From Microbacterium sediminis (GTDB lineage Bacteria > Actinomycetota > Actinomycetes > Actinomycetales > Microbacteriaceae), in contig NZ_CP038256.1 in NCBI RefSeq assembly GCF_004564075.1, forward strand, positions 1,240,001-1,304,000: a stretch of DNA of 64,000 nt, written 5' to 3'. The notes beneath the pieces are model-generated. The model was not told where the DNA came from. It did not search any database and worked only from the letters and a program-made list of their open reading frames with translations. This document shows positions 29,931-42,591 of the stretch, piece after piece (position 1 is the first letter of the stretch; every line of letters starts with the position of its first letter). The position numbers and the translations under genes were made by a program.

Positions 29931-30065
29931 GACGTGGTCTCTCCTCCGTGTCGGCGGCATCCGTACGCGGCGACCGTACGCACGCCGATGGGCATCGATC
30001 GAGAGGGTTGACCTCGCCCCGACGCGCGCGTACACAGGGCTGACGACATCAGGGCCGGCGGCGGC

Positions 30066-30257
30066 TCACACGGGGCAGTGCAGCAGCCCGTCGCGCTCGA
30101 CGTGGTCGGCCTTGTACTCGCCGCAGCGCGAGCACGGGGTGCCCTTGCCCTCGCCGAGCTGCGGCGGACCCGCGAGGCGGATGAGGGTGGCGTTGAACCA
30201 GTTGTAGAACCCGCCCGCGTCGCGGATCTGTTCTCGGAGGGGGATCTTTCTGGGCAT
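30066..30257 (-). CDS. Small zinc-ribbon protein
   Basis: A 63-residue protein. The C-terminus has CSRC (residues 42-45) followed by an H...LHC arrangement, a probable zinc ribbon; the N-terminal half is basic with a GGFYNWFNATLIRLAGPP segment. Function unknown. The ATG at 30257 is preferred because a TACACT -10 box ends 7 nt upstream, which would make the transcript leaderless; an in-frame ATG at 30263 lies too close to that box. It is divergent from the MarR gene and shares its operator-like palindrome, so it is probably regulated by it. Confidence 0.7.
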   Translation of the reverse strand: MPRKIPLREQIRDAGGFYNWFNATLIRLAGPPQLGEGKGTPCSRCGEYKADHVERDGLLHCPV

Positions 30258-30262
30258 GATCA

Positions 30263-30274
30263 TTAGTGTACTAA
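30263..30274. promoter_or_regulatory. Putative MarR/OhrR operator between divergent genes
   Basis: TTAGTGTACTAA has perfect 5-bp arms (TTAGT/ACTAA) and sits in the only AT-rich patch of the region, with a further partial repeat (ACTAA) just downstream. It covers the TACACT -10 of the minus-strand zinc-ribbon gene (30265-30270) and lies where the -35 of the marR promoter is expected (its TAGGAT -10 is at 30285-30290). One bound regulator could repress both genes. Confidence 0.6.
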
Positions 30275-30296
30275 CTAAAGGCCATAGGATGGGCGC

Positions 30297-30740
30297 GTGA
30301 ACGATACCCGCGACGATCTGCTCACGCTCGAGAACCAGCTGTGCTTCGCCCTCGTGACGGCGGCGCGCAACGTGGTGTCGGTCTACCGGCCGATCCTCGA
30401 ACCGCTCGGCCTCACGCACCCGCAGTACCTCGTGATGCTCGCGCTGTGGGAGCGATCGCCGCGCTCGCTGCGGGAGCTGGCCGACGCCCTCGCGCTCGAG
30501 CCGGCCACGGCCTCTCCGCTCGTCAAGCGCCTCGAGGTGCAGGGCCTGGTGCGCCGCGAGCGCCGCGCGGCCGACGAGCGCCGCCTCGACATCGGGCTCA
30601 CCGAGGCCGGCGCCGCGCTGCGGGAGCGTGCGCTCGAGGTGCCGGGCCAGGTGATGGCCGCCACGGGCCTGAGCGTGGATCAGATCGCGTCGCTGCGCGA
30701 TGCGCTGCGGCAGTTCGCGGGTGGTCGCCCCGCGGACTGA
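30297..30740 (+). CDS. MarR-family regulator, OhrR-like
   Basis: A 147-residue winged-helix repressor. ENQLCFALVTAARNVV near the N-terminus places a cysteine (Cys16) at the position of the peroxide-sensing Cys of OhrR proteins; LTHPQYLVMLALWE and ATASPLVKRLEVQGLVRRERRAADERR are the DNA-binding helices and wing. OhrR normally controls an adjacent ohr peroxidase gene, but no ohr is visible here; neighbours are a zinc-ribbon protein and a catalase. The GTG at 30297 has a TAGGAT box 6 nt upstream, so the mRNA is probably leaderless. Confidence 0.88.
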   Translation: MNDTRDDLLTLENQLCFALVTAARNVVSVYRPILEPLGLTHPQYLVMLALWERSPRSLRELADALALEPATASPLVKRLEVQGLVRRERRAADERRLDIGLTEAGAALRERALEVPGQVMAATGLSVDQIASLRDALRQFAGGRPAD

Positions 30741-30778
30741 GCGACGTCGGGCGCATCCCCAGGCGGCTCCGGATCCGA

Positions 30779-30800
30779 TGTCGGAGGCCCCGCCTAGACT
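30779..30800 (+). promoter_or_regulatory. PafBC-type DNA-damage promoter of uvrA
   Basis: TGTCGGAG (30779-30786), an 8-nt spacer and TAGACT (30795-30800), ending 6 nt before the uvrA GTG. It shares a 23-nt identical core with the uvrB promoter 5.7 kb away, including the spacer. No LexA-type palindrome is visible. Confidence 0.75.
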
Positions 30801-30806
30801 TGAACG

Positions 30807-33701
<2,895 letters not shown>

Positions 33702-33705
33702 CGGC

Positions 33706-35646
33706 ATGGCGGATCAGCTTCCGTACAAGCCGAAGCAGGGGGAGATTCCGACCGATCCGGGGGTGTACCGCTTCCGCGACGCCCACGGCCGGGTGCTCTA
33801 CGTGGGCAAGGCCAAGAACCTCCGCCAGCGCCTGTCGAACTACTTCGCGCCGCTGCACACGCTGCACGAGCGCACCCGCCGCATGGTGACGACCGCCGCG
33901 TCGGTGGAGTGGACGGTCGTGCCCACCGACGTGGACTCGCTGCAGCTCGAGTACCAGTGGATCAAGGAGTTCGATCCGCCCTTCAACGTGCGCTACAAGG
34001 ACGACAAGTCCTACCCGTTCATGGCGATCACCCTCGCCGACGAGGCGCCGCGCGTGATGGTCACCCGCAACCACCGCATCCGCGGGGCGAAGTACTTCGG
34101 GCCGTACCCCAAGGTGTGGGCGGTGCACGACACGATCGACCTCATGATCCGCGTCTTCCCGATCCGCACCTGCAGCGACTCCTCGTACAAGCGGGCGATG
34201 CAGACCGGTCGGCCGTGCTTTCCGGGGCAGATCGGTAAGTGCGGCGGTCCGTGCTCGATGCGGGTGTCGATCGAGGAGCACCGCGCGATCGTCGACGACT
34301 TCATCGCGTTCATGCAGGGCGGCGACGAGCGCTTCACGCGCGAACTCACCGCCAAGATGAAGGCCGCCGCCGCGGCGATGGACTACGAGGCCGCCGCGGT
34401 CTACCGCGACAAGCTCGCCTCCATCGAGGCCGTGCTCAACAAGAGCGCGCTGGTGCTGCCCGAGAAGGCCGACGCCGACCTCTTCGGCATCGCCGAGGAC
34501 GAGCTCAGCGCCGCGGTGCAGCACTTCGTGATCCGCGGCGGGCGCGTGCGGGGCGTGAGCTCGGCGACGATCGACAAGGAGCTCGACATCTCGGGCGGCG
34601 ACCTCGTCGGCCAGATCCTCGAGCGCCAGTACGGCGACGCCGCGCCGATCGACATCCCGCGCCGCGTGCTCGTGCCCGCCCTCCCCGGAGACGCGGAGGA
34701 GCTCGAGCAGTGGCTGCGCGACAAGCGCGGCAAGGCCGTCGAGCTGGCCGTCGCCCACCGCGGCCAGCGGGCGGAGCTGATGCGCACGGCCACCCTGAAC
34801 GCGCAGCAGGCGCTGATGCGCCACAAGACCCGCCGCACGAGCGACTACGTCGCCCGCACCCAGGCGCTGACCGACCTGCAGGAGGCGCTCGGCCTCGAGG
34901 AGGCGCCGCTGCGGATCGAGTGCTTCGACATCTCGCATCTGCAGGGCACCAATGTGGTCGGCTCGATGGTCGTGTTCGAGGACGGCCTGCCGCGCAAGGA
35001 CCAGTACCGCTCGTTCTCGATCGCCGAGACGACCGACGACACCGATTCGATCCACCAGGTGCTCAGCCGCCGGCTCGCGCACCTCGATCGGGTCGAGGAC
35101 GAGCCGGAGGCCGTCGTCGTCGATCCCACCGCGGACGGCATCGTGCAGACGGAGCCCACCAAGCGGCGCCGCTTCGCGTACCCGCCGCAGCTGCTCATCG
35201 TCGACGGCGGCAAGCCGCAGGTCGATGCCGCCGCCCGCGCGCTGCGCGAGACCGGGCACGACGACATCCCGCTCGTGGGCATCGCCAAGCGCCTCGAGGA
35301 GATCTGGCTGCCCGACGACGACTTCCCGGTGATCCTGCCGCGCACGAGCGAGGCGCTGTACCTCGTCCAGCGCCTGCGCGACGAGGCCCACCGGTTCGCG
35401 ATCACCCATCAGCGCAAGCGGCGCAAGCGCGACATCCGCACCGTCCTCAGCGAGATCCCCGGGCTCGGCGAGGCGCGGATCAAGGCGCTGCTGCGGCACT
35501 TCGGATCGGTGACCGCCCTGCGGGGCGCCACGGCCGAGCAGATCCAGGAGCTGCCGGGCATCGGTCCCAAGCTCGCCGACACCATCCGCGCCACGCTCGC
35601 GGCGGGTGAGGACGCGCGGGCGGAACCCCATAGGCTGGAGGCGTGA
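33706..35646 (+). CDS. uvrC: Excinuclease ABC subunit C
   Basis: A 646-residue dual-incision nuclease of nucleotide excision repair. The N-terminal GIY-YIG domain (PGVYRFRD...[13 protein letters not shown], about 18-45) makes the 3' cut, a UVR motif near 210-245 contacts UvrB, the RNase H-like domain (about 390-550, starting [14 protein letters not shown]) makes the 5' cut, and helix-hairpin-helix motifs end the protein. The stop overlaps the GTG of rapZ. Confidence 0.97.
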   Translation: MADQLPYKPKQGEIPTDPGVYRFRDAHGRVLYVGKAKNLRQRLSNYFAPLHTLHERTRRMVTTAASVEWTVVPTDVDSLQLEYQWIKEFDPPFNVRYKDDKSYPFMAITLADEAPRVMVTRNHRIRGAKYFGPYPKVWAVHDTIDLMIRVFPIRTCSDSSYKRAMQTGRPCFPGQIGKCGGPCSMRVSIEEHRAIVDDFIAFMQGGDERFTRELTAKMKAAAAAMDYEAAAVYRDKLASIEAVLNKSALVLPEKADADLFGIAEDELSAAVQHFVIRGGRVRGVSSATIDKELDISGGDLVGQILERQYGDAAPIDIPRRVLVPALPGDAEELEQWLRDKRGKAVELAVAHRGQRAELMRTATLNAQQALMRHKTRRTSDYVARTQALTDLQEALGLEEAPLRIECFDISHLQGTNVVGSMVVFEDGLPRKDQYRSFSIAETTDDTDSIHQVLSRRLAHLDRVEDEPEAVVVDPTADGIVQTEPTKRRRFAYPPQLLIVDGGKPQVDAAARALRETGHDDIPLVGIAKRLEEIWLPDDDFPVILPRTSEALYLVQRLRDEAHRFAITHQRKRRKRDIRTVLSEIPGLGEARIKALLRHFGSVTALRGATAEQIQELPGIGPKLADTIRATLAAGEDARAEPHRLEA

Positions 35647-36527
35647 CTGAGGGCGTCGAGGAGACCGGCACCGGCGAGGTGCTGATCGTCACCGGCATGT
35701 CCGGCGCCGGCCGCTCGACCGTGGCGAACGCGCTCGAGGACCTCGACTGGTACGTCGTCGACAACCTCCCGCCCCAGATGCTCCGGCCGCTGCTGGACCT
35801 CAGCGGGCGCCTGGGCAGCGAGCTGCCGCGCGTGGCCGCGGTGGTCGACGTGCGCGGCCGAGACCTGTTCCGCGAGCTTCCCGACCGCATGCGCGAGCTG
35901 CGCGACCGCAGCGACCTGCGCGTGGTGTTCCTCGACGCGAGCGACGAGGTGCTCGTGCGGCGCTTCGAGCAGGTGCGCCGGCCGCACCCGCTGCAGGGCA
36001 ACGGCACGCTCCTGGACGGCATCCGGCGCGAGCGCCAGGCGCTGTCGCCGATGCGCGAGAACGCCGACATCGTCATCGACACCTCGTCGAGCAACATCCA
36101 CCAGCTCGCCACCCGCGTGGCCGACCTGTTCTCCGCGGCGGGCGCGGCCCGTCACACGGTCACGGTGATGAGCTTCGGCTTCAAGTACGGCCTGCCGCCC
36201 GACGTCGATCTCGTCGCCGACATGCGCTTCCTGCCCAACCCGTACTGGGACGACGCGCTGCGCGGCCTCACGGGCGAGGACGACGCCGTGCGCGACTACG
36301 TCATGGCGCAGGAGGGGGCGGCCGAGTTCCTCGACGCCTACGCCGCCGCGCTGCGGCCGGTGCTGCAGGGCTACCAGCGCGAGAACAAGCGTCATTCCAC
36401 CGTCGGGGTGGGCTGCACGGGCGGTCGGCACCGCTCCGTGGCCATGGCGCGCGCCCTGGCCGAGCGGCTCTCGAACGAGCCCGGCGTGGCGGTACAGGTG
36501 CGCCATCGCGACCTCGGCCGCGAGTGA
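35643..36527 (+). CDS. rapZ: RNase adapter RapZ/YvcJ family NTPase
   Basis: A 294-residue P-loop protein. The Walker A reads GMSGAGRST (residues 18-26) with Arg in place of the usual Lys, common in actinobacterial members as I recall. VVDNLPP and the C-terminal [11 protein letters not shown] segment are family hallmarks. In E. coli RapZ targets a small RNA to RNase E; in Gram-positives the role is less clear and linked to nucleotide and cell-wall signalling. Overlaps uvrC (GTGA). The usual next gene, yvcK/cuvA, is absent: whiA follows after 158 bp. Confidence 0.93.
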   Translation: MTEGVEETGTGEVLIVTGMSGAGRSTVANALEDLDWYVVDNLPPQMLRPLLDLSGRLGSELPRVAAVVDVRGRDLFRELPDRMRELRDRSDLRVVFLDASDEVLVRRFEQVRRPHPLQGNGTLLDGIRRERQALSPMRENADIVIDTSSSNIHQLATRVADLFSAAGAARHTVTVMSFGFKYGLPPDVDLVADMRFLPNPYWDDALRGLTGEDDAVRDYVMAQEGAAEFLDAYAAALRPVLQGYQRENKRHSTVGVGCTGGRHRSVAMARALAERLSNEPGVAVQVRHRDLGRE

Positions 36528-36595
36528 TCGCCCGCACCCCCATGCCTAGCGCACGAGGCTGAACAACTCCCTCGGTCGCGGCGCCCCTCGGCGGG

Positions 36596-36601
36596 TAGGC
36601 T
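36596..36601 (+). promoter_or_regulatory. Candidate -10 box (TAGGCT) for whiA
   Basis: TAGGCT gives a predicted 5' leader of about 77 nt. An AAGGAG at 36677-36682 then serves as a normal ribosome-binding site. Confidence 0.4.
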
Positions 36602-36685
36602 GGGGGATCCCGTGGCGCTGGTTCGCGCGTCCGGAGGCCGGCGCAGGATGTCTTCCGCGCGGCTCGTAGTTGTCGAAGGAGTCCC

Positions 36686-37681
36686 GTGTCACTGACCGCC
36701 GATGTCAAAGCAGAGCTGATCGCCGTTCGCGACCCCCGCCCCTCCGTGCGGATCGCCGAGTCGACGGCCCTGCTGCGCTTCGCCGGCGGCCTGCACTCGA
36801 TCGCGGGCCGCGTGGCCGTCGAGGCCGAGGTGGATTCCCCGATCGCCGCCAAGCGCATCGCCCGCGACATCGCCGAGATCTACGGCGTGCGCCCGGAGAT
36901 CGCCCACGTGCAGGCCTCGGGCAGCCGCGACGGCGACTTCTTCGCCGTGCGCGTGATCGACGGCGGCGAGACCCTCGCCCGCCAGACCGGTCTGCTCGAC
37001 GCCCGCCGCCGCCCCGTGCGCGGCCTGCCCAACAAGCTCACCACCGGCACCCGCCACGACCTCGCCGCCGTGTGGCGCGGGGCGTTCATCGCGACCGGCA
37101 CGCTGTCGGAGCCGGGCCGCTCGGCCGCGCTCGAGATCACGTGCCCGTCGGGCGAGGCCGCGATGGCGCTCGTGGGCGCCGCCCACCGCATCGGCATCGC
37201 CTCGAAGGCGCGCGAGGTGCGCGGGGTGCCGCGCGTGGTGGTCCGCGAGCCCGACGCCATCAAGGGCATGCTCGTGGCGATGGGCGCGGTCGGCACCGCC
37301 TCGGAGTGGGACCAGCTGCGCCAGCGCCGCGAGGTGCGCGCCGGCGTGAACCGGCTCGTGAACTTCGACGACGCCAACCTGCGCCGCTCGGCCCAGGCGG
37401 CCGTGGCCGCGTGCGCCCGCGTGGAGCGCGCGCTCGAGATCCTCGGCGACGACGTGCCCGAGCACCTGCGCGAGGCCGGCAACCTGCGCCTCACGCACCG
37501 CGACGCGAGCCTCGACGAGCTGGGCCAGCACGCCGACCCGCCGCTGACCAAGGACGCCGTCGCCGGCCGCATCCGCCGCCTCCTGGCGATGGCCGACAAG
37601 CGCGCCGAGCAGGACGGCATCCCCGGCACCGAGGCCGCCGTCGCGGCCGCCGAGGCCGCCGAGGCCGCGCGCACGGCGTAG
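36686..37681 (+). CDS. whiA: DNA-binding protein WhiA
   Basis: A 331-residue protein with an N-terminal LAGLIDADG homing-endonuclease-like fold (non-catalytic) and a C-terminal helix-turn-helix (about [33 protein letters not shown]). In Streptomyces WhiA acts with WhiB on sporulation genes; in other Gram-positives it is linked to cell division. The extreme C-terminus is an alanine/glutamate-rich tail. GTG start with AAGGAG at 3-5 nt spacing. Confidence 0.96.
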   Translation: MSLTADVKAELIAVRDPRPSVRIAESTALLRFAGGLHSIAGRVAVEAEVDSPIAAKRIARDIAEIYGVRPEIAHVQASGSRDGDFFAVRVIDGGETLARQTGLLDARRRPVRGLPNKLTTGTRHDLAAVWRGAFIATGTLSEPGRSAALEITCPSGEAAMALVGAAHRIGIASKAREVRGVPRVVVREPDAIKGMLVAMGAVGTASEWDQLRQRREVRAGVNRLVNFDDANLRRSAQAAVAACARVERALEILGDDVPEHLREAGNLRLTHRDASLDELGQHADPPLTKDAVAGRIRRLLAMADKRAEQDGIPGTEAAVAAAEAAEAARTA

Positions 37682-37730
37682 CACGCCGACGCGTCCGTCG
37701 ACACCCCGCGCCGGGCCCCTCCGCCGCCGC

Positions 37731-37736
37731 TAGGCT
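37731..37736 (+). promoter_or_regulatory. Candidate -10 box (TAGGCT) for sodA
   Basis: TAGGCT predicts a leader of about 70 nt before sodA. The leader contains a short hairpin (CCGCCC...GGGCGG, 37747-37765) of unknown significance. Confidence 0.4.
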
Positions 37737-37811
37737 GAGAGACATCCGCCCGGTTCCAGGGCGGAGGATCGACGAGCGCCGCCCGCGCGGCGCGGATGGG
37801 AAGAATCGACG

Positions 37812-38438
37812 ATGGCTGTTTACACCCTCCCCGAACTGACCTACGACTACGGTGCGCTCGACCCGCACATCAGCGGCCAGATCATGGAGCTGCACCACTC
37901 GAAGCACCACGCGACCTACGTCGCCGGCGCCAACACCGCGCTCGAGCAGCTCGCCGAGGCCCGCGAGACCGGCAACTTCGCGAACATCAACAAGCTCGAG
38001 AAGGACCTCGCCTTCAACCTCGGCGGCCACACCAACCACTCGATCTTCTGGACCAACCTCACCCCCGAGGGCCAGGAGCGTCCGGAGGGCGACATCGCCG
38101 CCGCGATCGACGAGTACTTCGGCTCGTTCGAGGGCTTCCAGGGTCAGTTCGCCGCCGCGGCCCTCGGCATTCAGGGCTCCGGCTGGGCCGGCGTGTTCTG
38201 GGACTCGATCGGGCAGCGCCTGATCATCCAGCAGTTCTTCGACCAGCAGTCGCAGTTCGCCGCCGGCACCGTGCCGGTGCTGCTCCTGGACATGTGGGAG
38301 CACGCGTTCTACCTCGACTACAAGAACGTCAAGGCCGACTACGTCAAGGCGTTCTGGAACATCGTGAACTGGCAGAACGTGCAGGAGCGCTTCCTCACCG
38401 CTCGCGAGAAGACTTCGGGGCTGCTGGTAGCCTCCTGA
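37812..38438 (+). CDS. sodA: Superoxide dismutase, Mn/Fe family
   Basis: A 208-residue cytosolic SOD. Metal ligands are visible: His in [12 protein letters not shown], His in [10 protein letters not shown], and Asp and His in DMWEHAFY. The GGHxNHxxFW context and a Gln in FDQQSQ favour a manganese enzyme, though cambialistic use cannot be excluded. It lies between whiA and gap, which usually lie close together in actinobacteria. ATG start with GGGAAG upstream. Confidence 0.95.
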   Translation: MAVYTLPELTYDYGALDPHISGQIMELHHSKHHATYVAGANTALEQLAEARETGNFANINKLEKDLAFNLGGHTNHSIFWTNLTPEGQERPEGDIAAAIDEYFGSFEGFQGQFAAAALGIQGSGWAGVFWDSIGQRLIIQQFFDQQSQFAAGTVPVLLLDMWEHAFYLDYKNVKADYVKAFWNIVNWQNVQERFLTAREKTSGLLVAS

Positions 38439-39545
<1,107 letters not shown>

Positions 39546-39561
39546 GCCCTCGCGACTCGCA

Positions 39562-39595
39562 CCGCCGGTCGTCTCCCTCGGGAGGCGGCCGGCGG
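39562..39595 (+). terminator. Rho-independent-like terminator after gap
   Basis: A 15-bp GC-rich stem with two G-T wobbles (CCGCCGG... / ...CCGGCGG) and a loop of about four bases, followed by TTCGTTTCT. Separates gap from pgk. Confidence 0.75.
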
Positions 39596-39667
39596 TTCGT
39601 TTCTGTGGGTCCGCTTCGAGCGGCGGGCGCCCCGCACGGCGTGGTATCCACGGGGCTCGCGCGGCGG

Positions 39668-39673
39668 TAGCGT
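39668..39673 (+). promoter_or_regulatory. Leaderless -10 box (TAGCGT) for pgk
   Basis: TAGCGT ends 6 nt before the pgk GTG and no ribosome-binding site is present, so transcription should begin at or next to the start codon. Confidence 0.55.
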
Positions 39674-39679
39674 TTCCCT

Positions 39680-40894
39680 GTGGCTCTTCGAACACTCGAA
39701 TCACTCGGAAATCTGTCCGGCAAGCGGGTCATCGTCCGCTGCGACCTCAACGTCCCGCTGAAGGACGGCGTGATCGGCGACGACGGTCGCATCCGCGCCT
39801 CGCTGCCGACGCTGCGGGCGCTCATCGACCAGGGCGCGCGCGTCATCGTCGTGTCGCACCTCGGCCGCCCCAAGGGCGAGCCCGACCCGCAGTACAGCCT
39901 GGCCCCCGTTGCGGAGCGCCTGGCGGAGCTGCTGGGGCGTCCCGTGATGTTCGCGCACGACACCGTCGGCGCCTCGGCCCAGGACACCGTCGCGGGCCTG
40001 CACAACGGCGACGTGGCGCTGCTGGAGAACCTGCGCTTCAACGCGGGCGAGACCGCGAAGGACGACGCCGAGCGGCTCGCGTTCGCGCGCGACCTGGCCG
40101 TGCTGGCCGACGCGGTCGTCTCCGACGGCTTCGGCGCCGTGCACCGCAAGCACGCCAGCGTCTACGACCTCGAGGGCCTGCTGCCCAGCGCCGCCGGCCT
40201 GCTCATCGCCGCCGAGCTCGACGTGCTGGACCGCCTCACCGAGAAGCCGGAGCGCCCGTATACGGTCGTCCTGGGCGGCTCGAAGGTGTCCGACAAGCTC
40301 GGCGTGATCGATCACCTCCTGCCGCGCGTGGACCGCCTGCTCATCGGCGGCGGCATGCTCTTCACGTTCCTCGCCGCGCAGGGCCACAAGGTGGGCGCAT
40401 CGCTGCTCGAGGCCGATCAGATCGACACCGTCAAGGGCTACATCGCCACGGCCGCCGAGAAGGGCGTCGAGCTGGTGCTGCCGACCGACGTGGTCGTCGC
40501 AGCCTCGTTCGCCGCCGACGCCGACCACGAGGTCGCCGCGGCCGACGCGATCGAGGGCACCGAGTTCGGTCCCTCGGGCGTGGGCCTCGACATCGGCCCC
40601 GACACCGCCGCGGCCTTCGCCGAGGCGATCGCGGGCTCGAAGACGGTGTTCTGGAACGGCCCGATGGGCGTGTTCGAGTTCCCGGCCTTCGCCGCGGGCA
40701 CCCGCGCGGTGGCGCAGGCGCTCACGAAGGTCGACGGCCTCAGCGTGGTCGGCGGCGGCGACTCGGCCGCGGCCGTGCGCACGCTCGGTTTCGCCGACGA
40801 TCAGTTCGGTCACATCTCGACGGGCGGAGGCGCCAGCCTCGAGTTCCTCGAAGGCAAGAAGCTCCCCGGTCTGGAGGCACTCGGATGGTCGTGA
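39680..40894 (+). CDS. pgk: Phosphoglycerate kinase
   Basis: A 404-residue two-domain kinase that makes ATP from 1,3-bisphosphoglycerate. The [12 protein letters not shown] signature is at about 16-27, SHLGRPKG near 59-66, and the C-terminal nucleotide segment [11 protein letters not shown] is present. GTG start without a ribosome-binding site. Its last 10 nt overlap tpiA. Confidence 0.98.
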   Translation: MALRTLESLGNLSGKRVIVRCDLNVPLKDGVIGDDGRIRASLPTLRALIDQGARVIVVSHLGRPKGEPDPQYSLAPVAERLAELLGRPVMFAHDTVGASAQDTVAGLHNGDVALLENLRFNAGETAKDDAERLAFARDLAVLADAVVSDGFGAVHRKHASVYDLEGLLPSAAGLLIAAELDVLDRLTEKPERPYTVVLGGSKVSDKLGVIDHLLPRVDRLLIGGGMLFTFLAAQGHKVGASLLEADQIDTVKGYIATAAEKGVELVLPTDVVVAASFAADADHEVAAADAIEGTEFGPSGVGLDIGPDTAAAFAEAIAGSKTVFWNGPMGVFEFPAFAAGTRAVAQALTKVDGLSVVGGGDSAAAVRTLGFADDQFGHISTGGGASLEFLEGKKLPGLEALGWS

Positions 40895-41676
40895 AGGGTC
40901 GCACGGCGCTGATCGCCGGCAACTGGAAGATGAACCTCGACCACCTGCAGGCGGTCGCGTTCGTGCAGAAGCTCCACTGGGCGCTGAAGGACGTCAAGCA
41001 CGACTTCGACTCGGTCGACGTGACGGTGTTCCCGCCGTTCACCGACCTGCGCAGCGTGCAGACGCTGCTCGACGCCGACAAGATCCCGTTCGGGCTCGGC
41101 GCGCAGGACCTCTCGGTGCACGACTCGGGCGCCTACACGGGCGAGGTCTCGGGGGCGTTCCTCAAGAAGCTCGACGTGAGCTCGGTGATCATCGGGCACT
41201 CCGAGCGCCGCGAGTACCACGCGGAGGGCGACGATGTCGTGGCCGCGAAGGTGCAGGCGGCCCTGCGCAACGGCCTCGTGCCGGTGATCTGCGTGGGCGA
41301 GACGAGCGAGGACCTCGAGAAGTTCGGCGCCTCCGCCGTGCCCGTCGGGCAGCTGGAGAAGGCGCTCGAGGGCGTGCCGGCGGGCGCGGAGATCGTCGTG
41401 GCCTATGAGCCGGTCTGGGCGATCGGCTCGGGCCAGGCCGCGACCCCCGAGCAGGCCCAGGAGGTCTGCCAGAAGCTGCGCGGCGTCGTCATCGACAAGC
41501 TGGGCGAGGCCGTCGGCGCCACCACCCGGGTGCTCTACGGCGGCTCGGTGAAGTCCTCGAACATCGCGAGCTTCCTGCGCGAACCCGACGTCGACGGCGC
41601 CCTCGTGGGCGGCGCGAGCCTCAAGGTCGACGAGTTCGCGTCGATCATCCGCTACCAGAAGCACGTCGGCGTCTGA
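40885..41676 (+). CDS. tpiA: Triosephosphate isomerase
   Basis: A 263-residue TIM barrel enzyme. Catalytic residues are in place: Lys in GNWKMN, His in IGHSERR and Glu in [11 protein letters not shown]. The ATG at 40885 overlaps pgk by 10 nt; the in-frame GTG two codons later is an alternative. Coupled to pgk and followed by a strong hairpin. Confidence 0.97.
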   Translation: MVVKGRTALIAGNWKMNLDHLQAVAFVQKLHWALKDVKHDFDSVDVTVFPPFTDLRSVQTLLDADKIPFGLGAQDLSVHDSGAYTGEVSGAFLKKLDVSSVIIGHSERREYHAEGDDVVAAKVQAALRNGLVPVICVGETSEDLEKFGASAVPVGQLEKALEGVPAGAEIVVAYEPVWAIGSGQAATPEQAQEVCQKLRGVVIDKLGEAVGATTRVLYGGSVKSSNIASFLREPDVDGALVGGASLKVDEFASIIRYQKHVGV

Positions 41677-41684
41677 ATCCCGCG

Positions 41685-41724
41685 CCGCGGCGTCCGGCGG
41701 CAGCACCGCCGCCGGACGCCGCGG
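41685..41724 (+). terminator. 17-bp perfect hairpin after tpiA
   Basis: CCGCGGCGTCCGGCGGC and its exact complement flank a 6-nt loop, 8 nt after the tpiA stop. No U-tract follows; the base after the stem is the first of the TATGCT box of secG, so terminator and next promoter are fused. Confidence 0.7.
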
Positions 41725-41730
41725 TATGCT
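41725..41730 (+). promoter_or_regulatory. -10 box (TATGCT) for secG-rbpA
   Basis: TATGCT directly follows the tpiA hairpin and predicts a leader of about 40 nt to the secG GTG, which has GAAAGG upstream. Confidence 0.5.
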
Positions 41731-41777
41731 GGGTCCTCGTGCGGAGACTTCTCCCGCGCCACACGAAAGGCCTTCAC

Positions 41778-42026
41778 GTGGTTGTCATCGAGTTCATCCT
41801 GCAGGTCCTGCTGGGCCTGACGAGCCTCATTCTGACGTTCTTCATCCTGCTGCACCGCGGACGGGGCGGCGGGCTGTCCGACATGTTCGGCGGGGGAATG
41901 TCGCAGGCGGTCGGGTCGTCAGGCGTGGCGGAGCGGAACCTCAACATCATCACCGTCATCGTCGCGCTGGTGTGGTTCCTGTCGATCGTCGGCCTCGGGC
42001 TGATCACGAAGTTCCAGGTGATCTGA
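41778..42026 (+). CDS. secG: Preprotein translocase subunit SecG
   Basis: An 82-residue membrane protein with two transmembrane helices (about 3-22 and 56-76) and the family loop LLHRGRGGGLSDMFGGG. It is an accessory subunit of the SecYEG channel. GTG at 41778 with AAAGG at 7-nt spacing; an in-frame ATG at 41739 would add a basic non-family stretch. rbpA follows after one base. Confidence 0.95.
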   Translation: MVVIEFILQVLLGLTSLILTFFILLHRGRGGGLSDMFGGGMSQAVGSSGVAERNLNIITVIVALVWFLSIVGLGLITKFQVI

Positions 42027-42027
42027 C

Positions 42028-42381
42028 GTGGCGGTCGGAGGAAACGCGATCCGCGGCACCCGCGTCGGATCGGGTCCGATGGGCGAGCAGGACCACGGCT
42101 ACCACGCCGACCGCATCGCGGTGAGCTACTGGGACGCCCTCGGCAACGAGACCGTCCGCTACTTCGCGGCCGGCCTGCCCGAGGACGAGATCCCCGAGAT
42201 CATCGATCACCCGCACTCGGGCCTGCCGGCCGGGCGCGACAAGGACAACCCGCCGCAGCTCGCCAAGAACGAGCCGTACAAGACGCACCTGGCCTACGTG
42301 AAGGAGCGTCGCACCGACGCCGAGGCCGAGGAGCTCCTCGACGAGGCGCTCCAGAAGCTCCGCGAGCGCCGCGGCCTCTGA
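42028..42381 (+). CDS. rbpA: RNA polymerase-binding protein RbpA
   Basis: A 117-residue actinobacterial regulator that binds sigma and the RNA polymerase beta prime subunit and stabilises open promoter complexes. Recognised from IRGTRVGSGPM near the N-terminus and from the C-terminal sigma-interaction domain (PYKTHLAYVKERRTDAEAEELLDEALQKLRERR). The central zinc cysteines of some RbpA proteins are absent, so this is the zinc-free form. GTG start one base after the secG stop. Confidence 0.9.
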   Translation: MAVGGNAIRGTRVGSGPMGEQDHGYHADRIAVSYWDALGNETVRYFAAGLPEDEIPEIIDHPHSGLPAGRDKDNPPQLAKNEPYKTHLAYVKERRTDAEAEELLDEALQKLRERRGL

Positions 42382-42400
42382 GCCAGGGTTTTCGGCGGCG

Positions 42401-42572
42401 GTCTCGACTCGCTGCGCTCGCTCGACCCGTCTCCGCTCGCTTCGCTCGGTCGACGAGCCCGCGGGGGCAGGGCGCGTGGTCCGCTGCAAGCCTCACGGCT
42501 CGTCGACCGGAGGCGCGAAGCGCCGCAGTGGAGACGGGTTGAGCGGAGCGCCGCAGGCGCGGAGTCGAAACC
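42401..42572. repeat. Single diverged copy of the long inverted-repeat element
   Basis: The left arm begins GTCTCGACTCGCTGCGCTCG and runs to CGACGAGCC (about 42463); the right arm starts GGCTCGTCGACCGG (about 42499) and ends GGAGTCGAAACC. The arm sequences match those of the array at 27243-27748, but the loop is longer and different. It sits between convergent rbpA and pgl. Confidence 0.8.
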
Positions 42573-42591
42573 TCTGGGGCCGCGCCCGACC

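Noticed and set aside
37747..37765. Riboswitch in the sodA leader
   Set aside because: A single 6-bp hairpin in a ~70-nt leader matches no riboswitch core that I recognise.
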